DNA of 64,000 nt from Cupidesulfovibrio sp000226255 (GTDB lineage Bacteria; Desulfobacterota; Desulfovibrionia; Desulfovibrionales; Desulfovibrionaceae): positions 744,001-808,000 of the forward strand of contig NZ_AP036014.1 in the NCBI RefSeq assembly GCF_003402415.2. Reading direction: 5' to 3'. Both the position numbers and the translations under genes were made by a program. How positions within the stretch are numbered: position 1 is the first letter of the stretch; every line of letters starts with the position of its first letter. Of this stretch, positions 16,852-26,847 are shown one piece after another. Under the pieces are notes generated by a model. The model saw only the letters and a list, made by a program, of their open reading frames with translations, did not search any database and had not been told where the DNA came from.

Positions 16852-18186
16852 TCAAAGCAGCGACGGCCCCTGTTGCAAGTGGGTTTGCAGCGACGTGGTG
16901 CTGCCGCGCAGTCCCAGCTTTTTGCGGATGTTCTTGCGGTGGGTCTGGGCTGTTTCGAACGAGATGCCCAGCAGGTCGGCTATTTCCTTCCCGCTGCGGC
17001 CAAGCTGGATCAGGCGGCACACTTCCAGTTCGCGCGGGGTCAGGCCCAGCAGTGCGGGGTCGTTTCCGCCGTCCGCCCCGCCCGGTCCATTTGACCCGTC
17101 CGGCTCGCCCACCATCCCCGCCAGTTGTTCGGCGAGCAGGTTGCGGTAGCCTTCGCGTACCTCTGCGGTTTCGGCGCGGGCAATCTTGTCCAGCGCGGGC
17201 AGCATGCGCCGCTTCATGCGGGTGTGCAGGGTGCGCAGCATTTCCTGCCGTTCTTCTTCCACGGACCGCAAGACCTGGCGCAGGGCGATATTCATTTCCT
17301 TTACCTCGGCCATGCGGTCGCGCAGCGAATCCTGCAATTCCACGCGTTCGGACAGGTCGTGCAGGATAAGCTGGAACAGGCTGCCGCCCTGAAAGGCGAT
17401 GCGGCGCAGGGTGGCCTCTGCCGGAAAGGTGGCGCCTTCGGCGTCGCGGGCGGCAAGCGTGCGTGTCCACTGCCCGTTGGGACGCAACGCGCGCATGGCC
17501 TTGCGCACCATGGGGCGTGCCCGCCGCGCCAGCAACGCGTCCACGGCGGTGCCCGCGAATTCCGCCCCGTCTGTTTCGTCTGGTCTGGCTGATCCGGCTG
17601 GTCTGGTTGGTGCTGGTCCGTCTGGCCCTGCGGGTCCTGTTGGCGTGTCCCCGGCGTGCCTGCGCAGGGCGGCCGGGTTGGCGGCAATGATCACGCCCGC
17701 CTCGTTCATCAGGAAGGTGGCGTCCTTGGCGGTGTCGAACAGCGCGTTGAACAGGGTGACCGAATCAGCCCAGGCCGAGATGTGGTCGTGCAGGCGCTGT
17801 TCGTAGCGCCGGTAGAGCGCGTGCATGGAGTGGTTGTCCGTGGCCACGACCACCAGCCCGCCCCGGGGGGCGATGGCCGGGGGCAGGGGCATGATGCGCA
17901 GCAGAAAGGTGCGCCCGGCGCGGTGGATTTCGTGGATGGACAACGGGGGGTAGCGGCGCAGGGCGTCGTCCGTCGAGCGGCCGCCAAGTCCCAGGGCCTT
18001 CCAGAACGACTGGCCGGGACGAGGCGTGCTGCCCGCGCAGGCAATGGGATGCCCGCGTACTTCCATGATGATGCCGCGCGCATCGGTGAACAGGATAAGG
18101 TCTTTCCATGCATCGACGACATGCCCAGGCGTGGCAGGGGCTATATGGCGCGACGTGGATGGAGATTTTCGGGTAGTGCTGTGCAT
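16852..18186 (-). CDS. PAS-domain LuxR-family transcription regulator
   Basis: A 444-residue cytoplasmic regulator. Residues about 145-290 form a PAS-like sensor (LFDTAKDATFLMNEAGVIIAANPAA start, ending in a PAC-like segment with LILHDLSERVELQD; quoted in parts). A helical linker follows, then a C-terminal LuxR-type helix-turn-helix: LTPRELEVCRLIQLGRSGKE and IADLLGISFETAQTHRKNIR. No receiver domain is present, so the signal is probably a ligand or cofactor. A low-complexity Pro/Gly/Asp insert near residues 178-205 is encoded by short repeats. The ATG has no clear ribosome site. It is divergent from gapN and upstream of the importer genes, and either could be its target. Confidence 0.85.
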   Translation of the reverse strand: MHSTTRKSPSTSRHIAPATPGHVVDAWKDLILFTDARGIIMEVRGHPIACAGSTPRPGQSFWKALGLGGRSTDDALRRYPPLSIHEIHRAGRTFLLRIMPLPPAIAPRGGLVVVATDNHSMHALYRRYEQRLHDHISAWADSVTLFNALFDTAKDATFLMNEAGVIIAANPAALRRHAGDTPTGPAGPDGPAPTRPAGSARPDETDGAEFAGTAVDALLARRARPMVRKAMRALRPNGQWTRTLAARDAEGATFPAEATLRRIAFQGGSLFQLILHDLSERVELQDSLRDRMAEVKEMNIALRQVLRSVEEERQEMLRTLHTRMKRRMLPALDKIARAETAEVREGYRNLLAEQLAGMVGEPDGSNGPGGADGGNDPALLGLTPRELEVCRLIQLGRSGKEIADLLGISFETAQTHRKNIRKKLGLRGSTTSLQTHLQQGPSLL

Positions 18187-18488
18187 TGTGCAGTGTGGTA
18201 CTACCGGATGTGAAGTTTTGCAAGTTGCGATGATGCGGTGGCGTTGCGTGGCTGTATTGCTTCAAAACAGATATTGTTATGGCATTGCGGTGTGTTGCTT
18301 GTGGGGCGGGGGCTGCTGATGCCTGCCCCGCGCTCTGTTTCCTTCTTCCTCATTCTCATCGCCCGCCCGCCTTCCCTGCTGCCATCGGTGCGCAAGCCTG
18401 CTATGTTGGCAGCGCATGGCCTCCATGGCCGCTTCCACACCGTTCGCCGCCCCGCAGCCCGGCCCGCCGCCGGATGAAGGAGTTTCGC
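18187..18488. other. 302-base divergent intergenic region
   Basis: This region separates the LuxR-type regulator from gapN. Its first 110 bases are AT-richer than the flanks. It holds the candidate gapN promoter at 18379-18407; nothing else was recognised. Confidence 0.5.
18379..18407 (+). promoter_or_regulatory. Candidate promoter of gapN
   Basis: CTGCCA (18379-18384) and TATGTT (18402-18407) are 17 bases apart, with a TGC extension before the -10 box. The same TGCTATGTTG string occurs before the lipoprotein gene at 28883. The gene starts 82 bases downstream. Confidence 0.4.
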
Positions 18489-20183
18489 ATGTCGTCCCAG
18501 CCGACCGTCTCAACCGCGGGCTCTTCTGCCGCCAGCCCTGCCGCCGTCCATACCCCCGAAAGCCTGCGCGCGCTGTTTCCCGTGGCCGGGCAGCCCCTGC
18601 CGGAAGCCGCCCACGCCTTTGCGCCCATAGAGCAGCGCACCTGCCTCATCGGCGGCAAGCTGGAGGAATGGCCCGGCGAGATGCAGCAGGTGTTCTCGCC
18701 CATCGGCGAGATTGACGGGACTGGCGGCACGGGCGGCTTCACCCCGCGCCTGCTGGGCCGCTGCCCCATCCTTGACGAGGCCGCCTCCCTGCGCGCCGTG
18801 GACGCCGCCGACCGCGCCTGGGCCGACGGCATGGGCGCATGGCCCACCATGGGCGTGGCCGAGCGCATCCGCCACGTGGAGGATTTTGCCCGGCGCATGG
18901 CGGCGCGGCGCACCGAGGTGGTGCGCATCATGATGTGGGAAATCTGCAAGTCGTGGCAGGACGCCAGCGGCGAATTCGACCGCACCATGGAGTACCTGCG
19001 CGACACCATCGACGCGCTGAAGGATCTGGACCGCGCCTCGTCGCGCTTCGTCATCGAGAAAGGCATCTACGCGCAGATACGCCGCGCGCCGTTGGGGCCG
19101 GTGCTGTGCATGGGGCCGTACAACTACCCGCTGAACGAAACCTTCTGCACGCTGATGCCCGCGCTGATCATGGGCAACCCGGTCATCGTGAAAACGCCGC
19201 GCCTGGGGCGGCTGCTGTATTCGCCGCTGATGGAAGCCTTCCGCGACGCCTTTCCCGCCGGGGTGGTGAACATCCTGCATGGCGACCGGCGCATCGTGAA
19301 GCCCATCATGGCGTCGGGCCGCATCAACGTGCTGGCGTTCATCGGGTCCAGCACGGCGGCGGACGCGCTGCGCCTTGCCCACCCGCACCCGCACCGGCTG
19401 CGCTGCGTGCTGGGGCTGGACGCCAAGAACGCGGGCATCGTGCTGGACTGCGCGGACATGGACCTGACCGTGGCCGAGGCGCTGCAAGGCTCGTTCTCGT
19501 TCAACGGGCAGCGCTGCACCGCGCTGAAGATGCTGTTCGTGCATGAAAAACGGCTGGAGGAGTTTCTGGCCCGCATGGACGAGGGCATCCGCAAGCTGCG
19601 CATCGGCATGCCGTGGGACGAGGGGGTGCGCATCACCCCGCTGCCGGTGCCCGGCAAGTCGGCCTATCTGGACGACCTGGTGCGGGACGCCGCCGCCCAC
19701 GGCGGCAAGGTGGCCAACAGCGGCGGCGGCACCCACGCCGAAACCCTGTACCACCCCACGGTGGTCTGCCCGGCCACGCCGCAGATGCGCGTGTACCACG
19801 AGGAGCAGTTTGGCCCGGTGATACCCGTCATCCCCTTCACGGACATAGAAACGCCGGTGCGCTACGTGGTGGGGTCGCAGTACGGGCAGCAGCTGAGCAT
19901 TTTCGGCAACGACCCGGACGACGTGGCCCGGCTGATCGACCCCATGGTCAACCAGGTGTGCCGGGTGAACATCAACAGCCAGTGCCAGCGCGGGCCGGAC
20001 ACCTTTCCCTTTACCGGCCGCAAGGATTCCGCCGAGGGCACCCTTTCGGTCAGCGATGCGCTGCGCTGCTTCTCCATCCGCACGCTGGTGGCGGCCAAGG
20101 GCAGCGACGCCAACAAGGAGATTCTGACCAGCATCATCCGGGACAGGCGGTCGAACTTTTTATCGAACGATTTTATACTGTAA
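18489..20183 (+). CDS. gapN: NADP-dependent aldehyde dehydrogenase, GapN-like
   Basis: A 564-residue aldehyde dehydrogenase closest in style to non-phosphorylating glyceraldehyde-3-phosphate dehydrogenases, which oxidise glyceraldehyde-3-phosphate to 3-phosphoglycerate with NADP. Visible motifs are PLGPVLCMGPYNYPLNE, VKTPRLGRL, FIGSSTAAD and catalytic Cys343 in FNGQRCTALK. The segment that normally reads LELGGKN, with the catalytic Glu, is LGLDAKN here (residues 308-314), so the Glu is absent at its usual place. The first 50 residues and the C-terminal tail are extensions. The second ATG was chosen because AAGGAG lies 6 bases before it. Substrate assignment is uncertain. Confidence 0.75.
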   Translation: MSSQPTVSTAGSSAASPAAVHTPESLRALFPVAGQPLPEAAHAFAPIEQRTCLIGGKLEEWPGEMQQVFSPIGEIDGTGGTGGFTPRLLGRCPILDEAASLRAVDAADRAWADGMGAWPTMGVAERIRHVEDFARRMAARRTEVVRIMMWEICKSWQDASGEFDRTMEYLRDTIDALKDLDRASSRFVIEKGIYAQIRRAPLGPVLCMGPYNYPLNETFCTLMPALIMGNPVIVKTPRLGRLLYSPLMEAFRDAFPAGVVNILHGDRRIVKPIMASGRINVLAFIGSSTAADALRLAHPHPHRLRCVLGLDAKNAGIVLDCADMDLTVAEALQGSFSFNGQRCTALKMLFVHEKRLEEFLARMDEGIRKLRIGMPWDEGVRITPLPVPGKSAYLDDLVRDAAAHGGKVANSGGGTHAETLYHPTVVCPATPQMRVYHEEQFGPVIPVIPFTDIETPVRYVVGSQYGQQLSIFGNDPDDVARLIDPMVNQVCRVNINSQCQRGPDTFPFTGRKDSAEGTLSVSDALRCFSIRTLVAAKGSDANKEILTSIIRDRRSNFLSNDFIL

Positions 20184-20200
20184 GGCAAGAGAAGCTGCAG

Positions 20201-20240
20201 AAACAGAAAAGTCCGCTGATTTCGGCGGACTTTTCTGTTT
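20201..20240. terminator. Strong bidirectional-type terminator after gapN
   Basis: A perfect 16-base stem (AAACAGAAAAGTCCGC and GCGGACTTTTCTGTTT) has an 8-base loop. It contains A-rich and T-rich flanks in both directions and lies 17 bases after the stop codon. This is the clearest intrinsic terminator in the window. Confidence 0.9.
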
Positions 20241-20299
20241 CTCTTGAAAATATTATGGTATAAAGGTTTGTCGATGGTGGTGAGCGATTAAAGAAAGGG

Positions 20300-20405
20300 G
20301 GAATGGCCACTATAGTTGTGTGCACTATGGTTGTGTTTGGATAGCTGTGTGGATGTGTTGAAGTTTTGTTGATGGTGGTTTTTGTGGTGTTTTGGTGATT
20401 TTAGG
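20300..20405. other. G/T-rich strand-biased tract before an AT-rich gene
   Basis: About 100 bases are almost only G and T on the plus strand, with repeats of GTTGTG, TGTGTGG and GGTGGT. It lies directly upstream of the AT-rich gene at 20449 and differs from all other spacers here. No coding sense was found on either strand. Confidence 0.55.
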
Positions 20406-20448
20406 CGATATGTTTTTATTCTGTGCAATGACACAGGGGTGTGATGAA

Positions 20449-21438
20449 ATGTATAGAATAGCATGCGGTATTGTTGCCGGACTGTTTTGCTTACTGTCGG
20501 TGCATGATGCAGCAGCATTGAGCGTTACAAAAAAATCTATGATTGGGGTTGCGCAGGCGTATGGCTTTTTGGTGAGTCAAGATGCATATCTTGATGCGGT
20601 GGCTGAAAAATTTCCAGACATGCAAAAAGATGCAAAGATTGCAGCGTTAGAATTTGAAGTCACATTTCCAGAGGTGAAAAAGAATATCGAGAGTGAGCTT
20701 GATAACATGGGGGGGAGTGAGGGGCTGAGGGCGAGGTCTATCGACGCCAAAAGGCAAATACGTGATGCTGTATTCAGTGGGAACTTTTCAAGAAGCGATG
20801 CGCAAGCGTTCATAGAAGAGGTTAAGGGTAGGGCGAATGGCAACATATACAGCCCCGTGTTGGAGTATATGCTTGCCGTGCAGTATGCAAAAAACCCTGT
20901 GGGTGAATTTGTGGATGGTTTCAAGCAGGCGTATAACACAAAAGATCATGCCAAGGCTCATGGAACAAGATTGCGGATGAATTTGCCGATATCGTGGGCT
21001 GCTTTTGACGGTGACAGGCCTCATATTGTGCAGAAATGGGTGAGTGAAAACGGTGATGGATTGAATATGATTACGCTTGTAATCAAGAATGCAGATGGTT
21101 TTAGCCCAGAAAAGCATGAAATAGAGAGCTTTGTTGAATCCGGAAGAATAAAGGATGCCCTCGAGGAAGGCGCGCGATATATTTCGGCAGGAACATTTAC
21201 TATAGAAGGTATTCCAGGCTTCTGGGTGATGCAAGATGTCCGGATGGAACGTGCGGGGATGACGTATATGCAACGGATGTTGGAGTATCAATTTTTTCCC
21301 TACGGGAATTTCGTCCAGCTGACGTGCCACGCTGGTGGCGTTGAGAATGCGCGGGGTATACAAGCAGAGTTTGAAAAAATCGCGCCGCTGTGCAGGGCAG
21401 TTTTGAACAGTTTCGTACTCGAAAATCCGGATGAGTAG
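20449..21438 (+). CDS. Secreted protein of unknown function, AT-rich
   Basis: A 329-residue protein with an N-terminal signal peptide (MYRIACGIVAGLFCLLSVHD, cleavage probably after the following AlaAlaAla). It has no lipobox, so a periplasmic or exported location is expected. The mature part is mixed charged, with an IPGFWVMQDVRMERAGMTYM segment in the C-terminal third. I do not recognise a family. The codon use is strikingly richer in A and T than any neighbour, which points to recent acquisition. The start is the third ATG of the frame, chosen for the signal peptide and an AGGGG 9 bases upstream. Confidence 0.7.
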   Translation: MYRIACGIVAGLFCLLSVHDAAALSVTKKSMIGVAQAYGFLVSQDAYLDAVAEKFPDMQKDAKIAALEFEVTFPEVKKNIESELDNMGGSEGLRARSIDAKRQIRDAVFSGNFSRSDAQAFIEEVKGRANGNIYSPVLEYMLAVQYAKNPVGEFVDGFKQAYNTKDHAKAHGTRLRMNLPISWAAFDGDRPHIVQKWVSENGDGLNMITLVIKNADGFSPEKHEIESFVESGRIKDALEEGARYISAGTFTIEGIPGFWVMQDVRMERAGMTYMQRMLEYQFFPYGNFVQLTCHAGGVENARGIQAEFEKIAPLCRAVLNSFVLENPDE

Positions 21439-21471
21439 GCGTGGTACGGAGGATGGCGCAGGGGCGGGCTG

Positions 21472-24174
21472 TTATTCGCCTTCCCCCTTCCCATCCTCCA
21501 ACGGCAAGTCCAGCTGCCAGATGTCCTCGTCGTAGTCCTTGCTGACGATGAATCCGACCGACCGTGCCAGTTCGGCCATGGACTTGTTGTCGCCAAGGGC
21601 AGCGCCCACAATGCGCTTGGTGCCGCGCGCCTTGCAGTAGCGGATGATCTTCTGCATCAGCAGCTTGCCCAGGCCCTGCCGTTTCAGGTCGGACCGCACG
21701 GCCACGGCGAATTCCGCCTCGCTGTTGTCGGTGCTCACCATGGCCCGCACCACGCCCAGCGTGCGCGTCACCCCTTCGTTGTCCGGCCCCTTGGCGATGA
21801 ATGCCATTTCGCGGTCGTAGTCGATCTGGGTCAGCTTCACCATCTCGGCGCGGGGCAGCTTGGCCACGTTGCCGAAGAAGCGGAACCGCTTGTCTTCAGC
21901 CGATAGACTCTCCACGAATTCCCAGTGCTCCGGCTCGTCTTCCGGGCGGATGGGCAAAAGGTCCACGTGCCGCCCGTCGCGCAGGGTCACGCATTCCTCA
22001 AGCTCGCGCGGGTAGGGGCGGATGGCCAGCTGGTCCGTGCCGGTGGTGGTGGACCAGGCAATGCGCATGTGCGCATCCAGCGCCACCACGCCGTCGCCGT
22101 CCACGAACAGCGGGTCTATCTCCATCTCGAAGATTTCGGGAATGTCGATGATCAGCTGCGACACCTTGCACAGCAGCAGGCGCACGGCGTCCAGATTCAC
22201 GTGGGCCTTGTGGCCGCTGCCGCGCAGCAGGCGGTACACCCGCGTGCGCGACACCAGTTCCTGCGCAAGGCCCATGTTTAGCGGCGGCAGGGCGGTCTGG
22301 CGGTCGGCCAGCACCTCTGCCATGGACCCGCCCTGGCCAAAGCGGATGATGGGGCCGAACACCGGGTCGGTGGCGGTTTCCACGGCCAGTTCGTGCGCCT
22401 CGGCCAGACGGCACATGCGCTGCACGGCATAGCCTTCCATGCGCGCGCCGGGCACCTGGTCGCACACGTTGTTGGCGGTGGACAGGGCGGCGTCCATCAC
22501 TTCTTCGTCGCTGGAAAGATTGAGGGCAACGCCCCCGGCCAGCGAGGTGCGCGGCACGTCGGGCGATTCCACCTTCAGCGCCACGGGGTAGCCGATCTCG
22601 GCGGCGGCGGCCACGGCCTCGCGCGGGGTCTTCACATGGCGCGTCTCGGCCACGGGTATGCCATAGGCGGTGAGCACGGCGTGGGCCTCTGCCGGGGTCA
22701 GCAGCATGCGCTTGGCCTCCAGCGCGTCGTTCACCACCATGCGCGCCGCCGTCACGTCGGGGTTGAAGGCCTCGGGCAGCGAGGGCGGCGTTTCCATCAG
22801 GGTGTCCTGGTTGCGCCGGTACTCCACCATGTTCAGGAAGGCGCGCACCGCGTTGTCCGGCGTGAAGTGGCTGGGCACCCCGGCGGCGGCGAACTTGCGG
22901 CGGGCCTCCGCCGCGTCGTCTATGCCCAGCCAGCTTGTCAGCACCGGCTTGCGCCCGCGCCGGGCCACTTCTATGACCGCGCCCGCCACCTCGTCGCTGG
23001 GCACGGAAAAGGTGGGCACGTGCATCGCCAGCACGGCGTCCACGCCCCTGTCGTCCAGCAATATCTGTAGCGCCTTGGCGTACATGGCCCCGTCGGCGGA
23101 GCTGCGCACGATCAGCGGGTTCCAGTACGACCAGTCGCGCCCCAGCTCGTTGTCCAGCGCCTGGCAGGTCTGGTCGGAAAGTTCGGACAGCTTGCCGCGC
23201 CCCTGCAACAGGGCGTCGGTGGCCAGAAAGCCGGGGCTGCCGCCGTTGGTCAGGATGGCCAGCCGGTCGCCCTTCAGGGGCTTGGCCAGGGCCAGCGTTT
23301 CCACCGTGTCGAACATGGCGTCGATGTCGGCCACCCGCAGCATGCCCGCCCGGCGAAAGGCGGCGTCGTACACCTCGTCCGCGCCCAGCAGCATGCCGGA
23401 ATGCGCGGCCGCAGCCATGGCCGCCGCCTCTGACCGGCCCGCCTTTATCACCAGCACCGGCTTGTTGCGGGCCAGCGCGCGCGCGGCCGACATGAAGCGC
23501 CGGGCGCTGTCGATGGTCTCTATGTACAGCAGCACGGCGCGGGTGTTCACGTCGCTGTTCAGGTAGTCCAGCACGTCGTGAAAGTGCACGTCGTAGCGGT
23601 CGCCCAGGGCGATGAAGTGCGAAAAGCCGATGCCCTTGGACGTGGCCCAGTCCAGAACGGACGTGAACAGCGAGTCGGACTGCGAGAGGAAGGCCACCTT
23701 GCCGGGCAGCGCCTCTCGCGGGGCAAGGCTGGCGTTCACCCCCACCGATGGCGTGATGAACCCCAGGCAGTTCGGCCCCAGCACCCGCACGCCCCAGCGC
23801 CGCGCGGCCTGCAACAGGGCGGCCTTTTGCACTTCGCGCCGTTCGCGGTCAAAGCGGAAGAACCCCCGGCTCATGATCACGGCGGCGCGGGTGCCGCGCT
23901 TGCCCAGCTCTTCTATGTAGCCGGGAATGGTTTCGGGCGGGGAGCAGATGATGGCGAGGTCGGGCGTCAGCGGCAGGGTGTCGATGGCGGTGTGGCCAGG
24001 CATGCCCGCCACGGCCTCGCCCGTTTCGTTCACCGGCAGCACCGGCCCCAGAAAGGTGCCGGACATCAGGTTGTTCATGATGATGCAGCCCGGCTCGCCC
24101 GGCGTGGACGTGGCCCCGATGACGGCCACGGAATTGGGCTTGAACATCTGCTCAAGGGACGATTGCGTGGACAC
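21472..24174 (-). CDS. NDP-forming acyl-CoA ligase-like protein with GNAT domain (Pat-type protein acetyltransferase)
   Basis: The 900-residue protein has an N-terminal CoA-binding/ligase module (SVAVIGATSTPGEPG, about residues 13-27), a CoA-ligase middle part (LTNGGSPGFLATDAL), an ATP-grasp-like domain (YPVALKVESPD, about residues 545-700) and a C-terminal GNAT acetyltransferase (about residues 740-895, with DLKRQGLGKLLMQ). This is the layout of Salmonella Pat, which acetylates and inactivates acetyl-CoA synthetase. The gene is divergent from acs, 419 bases away, which supports such a role. The start is GTG with AAGGGGG upstream. Ligase activity of the N-terminal part cannot be ruled out. 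Confidence 0.85.
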   Translation of the reverse strand: MSTQSSLEQMFKPNSVAVIGATSTPGEPGCIIMNNLMSGTFLGPVLPVNETGEAVAGMPGHTAIDTLPLTPDLAIICSPPETIPGYIEELGKRGTRAAVIMSRGFFRFDRERREVQKAALLQAARRWGVRVLGPNCLGFITPSVGVNASLAPREALPGKVAFLSQSDSLFTSVLDWATSKGIGFSHFIALGDRYDVHFHDVLDYLNSDVNTRAVLLYIETIDSARRFMSAARALARNKPVLVIKAGRSEAAAMAAAAHSGMLLGADEVYDAAFRRAGMLRVADIDAMFDTVETLALAKPLKGDRLAILTNGGSPGFLATDALLQGRGKLSELSDQTCQALDNELGRDWSYWNPLIVRSSADGAMYAKALQILLDDRGVDAVLAMHVPTFSVPSDEVAGAVIEVARRGRKPVLTSWLGIDDAAEARRKFAAAGVPSHFTPDNAVRAFLNMVEYRRNQDTLMETPPSLPEAFNPDVTAARMVVNDALEAKRMLLTPAEAHAVLTAYGIPVAETRHVKTPREAVAAAAEIGYPVALKVESPDVPRTSLAGGVALNLSSDEEVMDAALSTANNVCDQVPGARMEGYAVQRMCRLAEAHELAVETATDPVFGPIIRFGQGGSMAEVLADRQTALPPLNMGLAQELVSRTRVYRLLRGSGHKAHVNLDAVRLLLCKVSQLIIDIPEIFEMEIDPLFVDGDGVVALDAHMRIAWSTTTGTDQLAIRPYPRELEECVTLRDGRHVDLLPIRPEDEPEHWEFVESLSAEDKRFRFFGNVAKLPRAEMVKLTQIDYDREMAFIAKGPDNEGVTRTLGVVRAMVSTDNSEAEFAVAVRSDLKRQGLGKLLMQKIIRYCKARGTKRIVGAALGDNKSMAELARSVGFIVSKDYDEDIWQLDLPLEDGKGEGE

Positions 24175-24593
24175 CGTGCGAACCCCCTTCCGTCGTGCCG
24201 CCGCGTGCGGGCAGGTGCGGGCGCGCCGGGCGGATGCCCGGCGACGTGGCGGTGCGCGTTGGCGGCGGCAGTGCGGGCGGAAAGAGCAGGGCCGCGCGGT
24301 GTGCGGTCATGCCGCCGCGCCGCTCCGGCGTGCCGTCCCCGTCCGGTGACGGGCCGTCATGCGCCGTTCATGGGGCGCACCATTCAGGGCATTCTTTCCG
24401 TCCACCGGCAAAAAGTCAATTTCACCGGCGCGGGATGACCGTTCACCGAAAAGGGGGTGGCGCGCCCTTTCGCATGGTCACTGCACGGGGCTAGACAAGG
24501 GCCGTGGGCCACGCCCCGCCGCAAGAACGGGCAGGGCCGCCACGAAAAGACCGGAACACCGGCATACCGCCAAACGAACGGGAGGCACCGGCC
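24175..24593. other. 419-base divergent region between the Pat-type gene and acs
   Basis: This region separates two divergent genes. It is GC-rich near the Pat-type gene and less so towards acs. A good minus-strand promoter is at 24391-24419. No convincing plus-strand promoter for acs was found. Confidence 0.5.
24391..24419 (-). promoter_or_regulatory. Sigma-70-like promoter of the Pat-type gene
   Basis: On the minus strand, TTGACT (24419-24414) and AAGAAT (24396-24391) are separated by 17 bases. The -35 box matches consensus at 5 of 6 positions and the -10 box at 4 of 6. The leader to the GTG start would be about 210 bases. Confidence 0.45.
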
Positions 24594-26597
<2,004 letters not shown>

Positions 26598-26606
26598 TCA
26601 TAGCAA

Positions 26607-26642
26607 GGCAGGGCGGCCCGTTTGGCGGCGGACCGCCCTGCC
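26607..26642 (+). terminator. Hairpin after acs
   Basis: Arms GGCAGGGCGG (26607-26616) and CCGCCCTGCC (26633-26642) form a perfect 10-base stem 10 bases after the acs stop. The loop can pair further on its own. No T-run follows. Confidence 0.55.
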
Positions 26643-26655
26643 CGCCGGCAACCAC

Positions 26656-26691
26656 ACCCGCGCCGGACGTGCGGCGATGTCCGGCGCGGGT
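26656..26691. terminator. Second hairpin between convergent genes
   Basis: ACCCGCGCCGGAC (26656-26668) and GTCCGGCGCGGGT (26679-26691) form a perfect 13-base stem with a 10-base loop. It lies in the 250-base spacer between acs and the patatin gene. Confidence 0.5.
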
Positions 26692-26757
26692 GGCCGGCCA
26701 CTGGACAACCGGCCTTGGTTCAGCATCACAAAACGTTCTCTCCCCCCTTCCCGCAAA

Positions 26758-26787
26758 GGAGGCGGACCGGGCACCCGGTCCGCCTCC
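26758..26787. terminator. Third hairpin, probable bidirectional terminator
   Basis: GGAGGCGGACCGG (26758-26770) and CCGGTCCGCCTCC (26775-26787) form a perfect 13-base stem with a 4-base loop. TTTT follows shortly on the plus strand and TTT on the minus strand, so it may end both acs and patatin transcripts. Confidence 0.6.
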
Positions 26788-26847
26788 GCCGTTTTCGGGG
26801 CGCGCAACGCCCTGCCGCCGCGCGCGGGGCAGGCGGGCCGCCTTCTC

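Noticed and set aside
24464..24481. Sigma-54-like sequence TGGCGCGCCCTTTCGCA before acs
   Set aside because: The GG to GC spacing is 11 and not 10 bases, and the -12 element reads TTCGC, so it should not work as a -24/-12 promoter.
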